Shown here: positions 62,236-64,000 of the stretch, in pieces
Position numbering within the stretch: position 1 is the stretch's first letter
Layout: each line of letters begins with the position of its first letter
Source of the DNA: Chryseobacterium sp. BGARF1
Lineage (GTDB): Bacteria > Bacteroidota > Bacteroidia > Flavobacteriales > Weeksellaceae
DNA length: 64,000 bases
Assembly: GCF_001677955.1 (NCBI RefSeq)
Contig: NZ_LELA01000006.1
Span: 31,442 to 95,441 of the forward strand
Direction of reading: 5' to 3'
The notes under the pieces: model-generated
Seen by the model: only the letters and a program-made list of their open reading frames with translations
Told to the model about the DNA's origin: nothing
Database searches by the model: none
Translations under genes and position numbers: made by a program

Positions 62236-62619
62236 TTATTTTCTGAAATTTTTTACAATCAATAGTATTGAACTTACTATAAAAGTCAATAGAGGTATAA
62301 CAAATCCCAATGAAATCCTTTCGTAATTATTTTGGTCAAACACCCCTGTTAGAAACAAAGAAGATACTAATAAAGCAATAAAACAGAATAATAATAGAAA
62401 CCTATCTTTACCTTTTCTACATAGAAGAAAAATTATTAGAGTGGCTATTAGTGAAATCCCCAATAGTCCCCCAATCCAAAAATCTATATCTGGATTATTA
62501 CTATTTACCAAAAGATTAACTATTATATACAATATAGAAATAAAAATAGGCAATCCTACTTCCTGTAAACCAAAAATAAGTAAAAAAGAAACAACAGAAA
62601 TAACTTTTAAAGTTTTCAT
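62236..62619 (-). CDS. small polytopic membrane protein, possible immunity protein
   Basis: 127 residues, nearly all hydrophobic, about four or five membrane helices and no motifs. The gene starts 6 bases after the exported hydrolase-like gene (62626-63813) on the same strand, so they are co-transcribed. Size, topology and position are what one expects of a membrane immunity protein for a periplasm-active effector, but this is inference and no family was recognised. Confidence 0.6.
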   Translation of the reverse strand: MKTLKVISVVSFLLIFGLQEVGLPIFISILYIIVNLLVNSNNPDIDFWIGGLLGISLIATLIIFLLCRKGKDRFLLLFCFIALLVSSLFLTGVFDQNNYERISLGFVIPLLTFIVSSILLIVKNFRK

Positions 62620-62625
62620 AAAATT

Positions 62626-63813
62626 TTAATTACAAGTTTTTTTAGTTGCAGGAGCTGTTCCAGGCTGTGGTAAGCCACCAATTAAGTTAGCAACAGTATC
62701 AGGAGTGTCAATTCCTGAGGTATTGGTGCTAACTCCAGCATAGCTTAATACATTAAGAGTGAAATCTGCACAATTGTTAAACCCAATATCGTATGTGTAC
62801 CCAGAGTATGCTACAGAAGCCGCGATAATCTGTTGTAATTGTGTAGGTGAGATAGTACCTACATTCCATGAATGAGTATAAGCATGTCCGCCATTGTCCC
62901 CAAAAATACCAGGTCCAGTTATAGATTGATTGAGTCCATTTTTAGGATAAAAACCGAAAGTCATCGTATTATTGCCTTGTGTGATTGAAATAAATGCGTG
63001 ACCAGGAAATGAACTAAACACTTTTTGAGCATAAACTTTTAAAGTTGCTGGTTGATTGATATTTAAGCATTTTAAATAATCTTTCAAATCTGAAATTGCA
63101 ACATTTGGAGGAGGAGGAGGTGGAAGCACGGGGGTATTTCCACCACCGCTGCCACCGCCACCGCCTGAACCTCCACTAGAGCCCCCACCATTACAATAAC
63201 CATACATTTCACACTCTCCAGGTAATACTGGAGCTTCATTAAATACAGGTTTTAATGGCCCTGAAATGATAACTTCTTCAATATCTCCGTATCCTCCGTC
63301 TTTATTGGCTGCAATATTTGCGTTTGGATAATTGTAGGCATTTTCAAAAGCAGAAAAATACTCATCATATTTCTCAGTAGCATTTTCTAATTTAAATAAT
63401 CCTAAGAAAGTATTTTCTTTGTTAATTGTAGAAAAATAAAGTTCATAAACTTTTTCATTTTTAATTTTTGGAAAAACCATATAGATATTTCCCTTTTCAT
63501 CCTCAATAACTTGTGAATGTACTCTGAAATTAATAAATGAATCTGGTGCTGGAGCTTTTACGTTAAGACCTGTATAGTTTGTATTATGTTTTAGGTCGTA
63601 AGAATAGTAGGCTTGTAAGAAATCTAAAGCATACGCTCTACCTAAAGAAGAATCATTTTGAGAACTTTTACTATTCTCATAGTTTTTTTTATTAAAAAGA
63701 CTAAATGTCTTTTGCTCATCATTCCTTTCCGATAATCCTTCCTCTTGTCTACAAGAGATTATTCCTAATGTAAGTAACAGGAAATAAAATAGATTTTTAA
63801 TTTTTTTGTTCAT
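62626..63813 (-). CDS. lipoprotein with linker and papain-like (LRAT/NlpC-type) C-terminal domain
   Basis: 395 residues. Lipobox at C21 (LGIISC). N-terminal domain about 55-200, unknown. Then a Gly/Ser run (about 209-225) and six prolines (231-236) form a linker. The C-terminal domain (about 250-380) carries GHAFISI (H272) and, 76 residues later, YDIGFNNCADF (C348). His before Cys is the order of permuted papain-like folds (LRAT, YiiX, some NlpC/P60-like effectors). Further His are at 310 and 314. It may be a peptidase or acyl-hydrolase toxin. The 6-base gap to a small membrane protein gene suggests a pair. Confidence 0.7.
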   Translation of the reverse strand: MNKKIKNLFYFLLLTLGIISCRQEEGLSERNDEQKTFSLFNKKNYENSKSSQNDSSLGRAYALDFLQAYYSYDLKHNTNYTGLNVKAPAPDSFINFRVHSQVIEDEKGNIYMVFPKIKNEKVYELYFSTINKENTFLGLFKLENATEKYDEYFSAFENAYNYPNANIAANKDGGYGDIEEVIISGPLKPVFNEAPVLPGECEMYGYCNGGGSSGGSGGGGGSGGGNTPVLPPPPPPNVAISDLKDYLKCLNINQPATLKVYAQKVFSSFPGHAFISITQGNNTMTFGFYPKNGLNQSITGPGIFGDNGGHAYTHSWNVGTISPTQLQQIIAASVAYSGYTYDIGFNNCADFTLNVLSYAGVSTNTSGIDTPDTVANLIGGLPQPGTAPATKKTCN

Positions 63814-63914
63814 AAATGTTAAAGATTTTGTGATTAAAGGTTTGTTTTAATAAAAATAATACTCTGCTAATTTTGCTTCAAACAAATTTTACTTTTTTTA
63901 TTTTGATTGTTGTA

Positions 63915-64000
63915 AGAGCCTGTTTAAAAAATGAATAATAAAAAAGAGTATGGGCTAAAAACTGGCTAAAAATTGTCATTTTAGAGTTGCAAAACAAAAA
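63915..64000. other. A/T-rich window edge with short direct repeat
   Basis: From AGAGCCTGTTTAAAAAATG (63915-63933) to the end no gene is visible. GGCTAAAAA occurs twice (63953-63961, 63964-63972). The first part resembles ends of some insertion sequences, but without the other end this cannot be decided. Upstream (63814-63914) I see no promoter match. Confidence 0.25.

Noticed and set aside
62099..62326. 75-codon frame after apt
   Set aside because: Runs through the terminator hairpin and into the opposite gene; no promoter or motif.
63915..63972. End of an insertion sequence
   Set aside because: Only a vague likeness in the first bases; no transposase and no opposite end in the window.
1..64000. 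tRNA or rRNA genes
   Set aside because: No cloverleaf with a TTCGANTC-type arm in context and no rRNA-like conserved stretch was noticed by eye; a tRNA scan could still find one.

Overview
The window reads as chromosomal DNA of a flavobacterium, most likely Chryseobacterium or a close relative. The reasons are low G+C, A/T-rich spacers, Bacteroidetes-type promoters (TTG or TTTG, about 17-24 bases, then TAnnTTTG), almost no Shine-Dalgarno sequences, and clade-typical genes: gldH, a type IX secretion (T9SS) sorting domain, alternative complex III, SusC-free outer-membrane proteins, a type III glutamine synthetase and a DUF5687-type ABC permease. No rRNA, tRNA, CRISPR array, phage or complete insertion sequence was seen. 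Genus placement is inference.

Layout. 1-4.9 kb: an AraC-type regulator at the window edge, a small His-rich membrane protein, and class I and class II fumarases facing away from each other across a MITE-like element. 4.9-8.3 kb: a leftward operon of ECF sigma factor, probable anti-sigma factor, outer-membrane barrel and S41 peptidase. 8.4-11.8 kb: a small secreted protein, an ABC ATPase with a DUF5687-type permease, and an unknown protein. 11.9-18.4 kb: an M1 peptidase, a conserved protein with a nucleosidase-like C-terminus, and a long YwqK/MORN-repeat protein. 18.6-22.6 kb: glutamine synthetase III, an NlpC/P60 lipoprotein and a pentapeptide-repeat protein. 22.7-28.4 kb: the leftward mreB-mreC-mreD-mrdA-rodA cell-shape operon. 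28.6-33.9 kb: the rightward heme operon hemA-hemC-[DUF1287, amidase]-hemD-hemE. 34.1-34.8 kb: a toxin-antitoxin pair with its own palindromic operator.

34.8-41.5 kb, leftward: nitroreductase, sufS, prs-rplY, and an SGNH hydrolase lipoprotein paired with a FadL-type channel. 41.7-46.1 kb, rightward: a RicT-like PSP1 protein, gldH and penicillin-binding protein 1A. 46.1-50.5 kb: selO, a T9SS cargo protein, an integral membrane protein and a SPOR protein. 50.7-59.1 kb: the complete alternative complex III operon actABCDEF, without oxidase genes directly behind it. 59.2-64 kb: two exported proteins of unknown role, apt, and a leftward pair that looks like an exported papain-like hydrolase followed by a small membrane protein.

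Most of the window is housekeeping: TCA cycle, respiration, heme, nitrogen assimilation, cell wall and nucleotide salvage. The less ordinary parts are the probable effector/membrane-protein pair at 62.2-63.8 kb, the toxin-antitoxin operator, the nucleosidase-like conserved protein, the peptidoglycan genes inside the heme operon, several miniature inverted-repeat elements, and promoters lying so close to ATG (selO, hemA) that leaderless mRNAs are predicted. All family calls come from reading motifs by eye; no database search was run.
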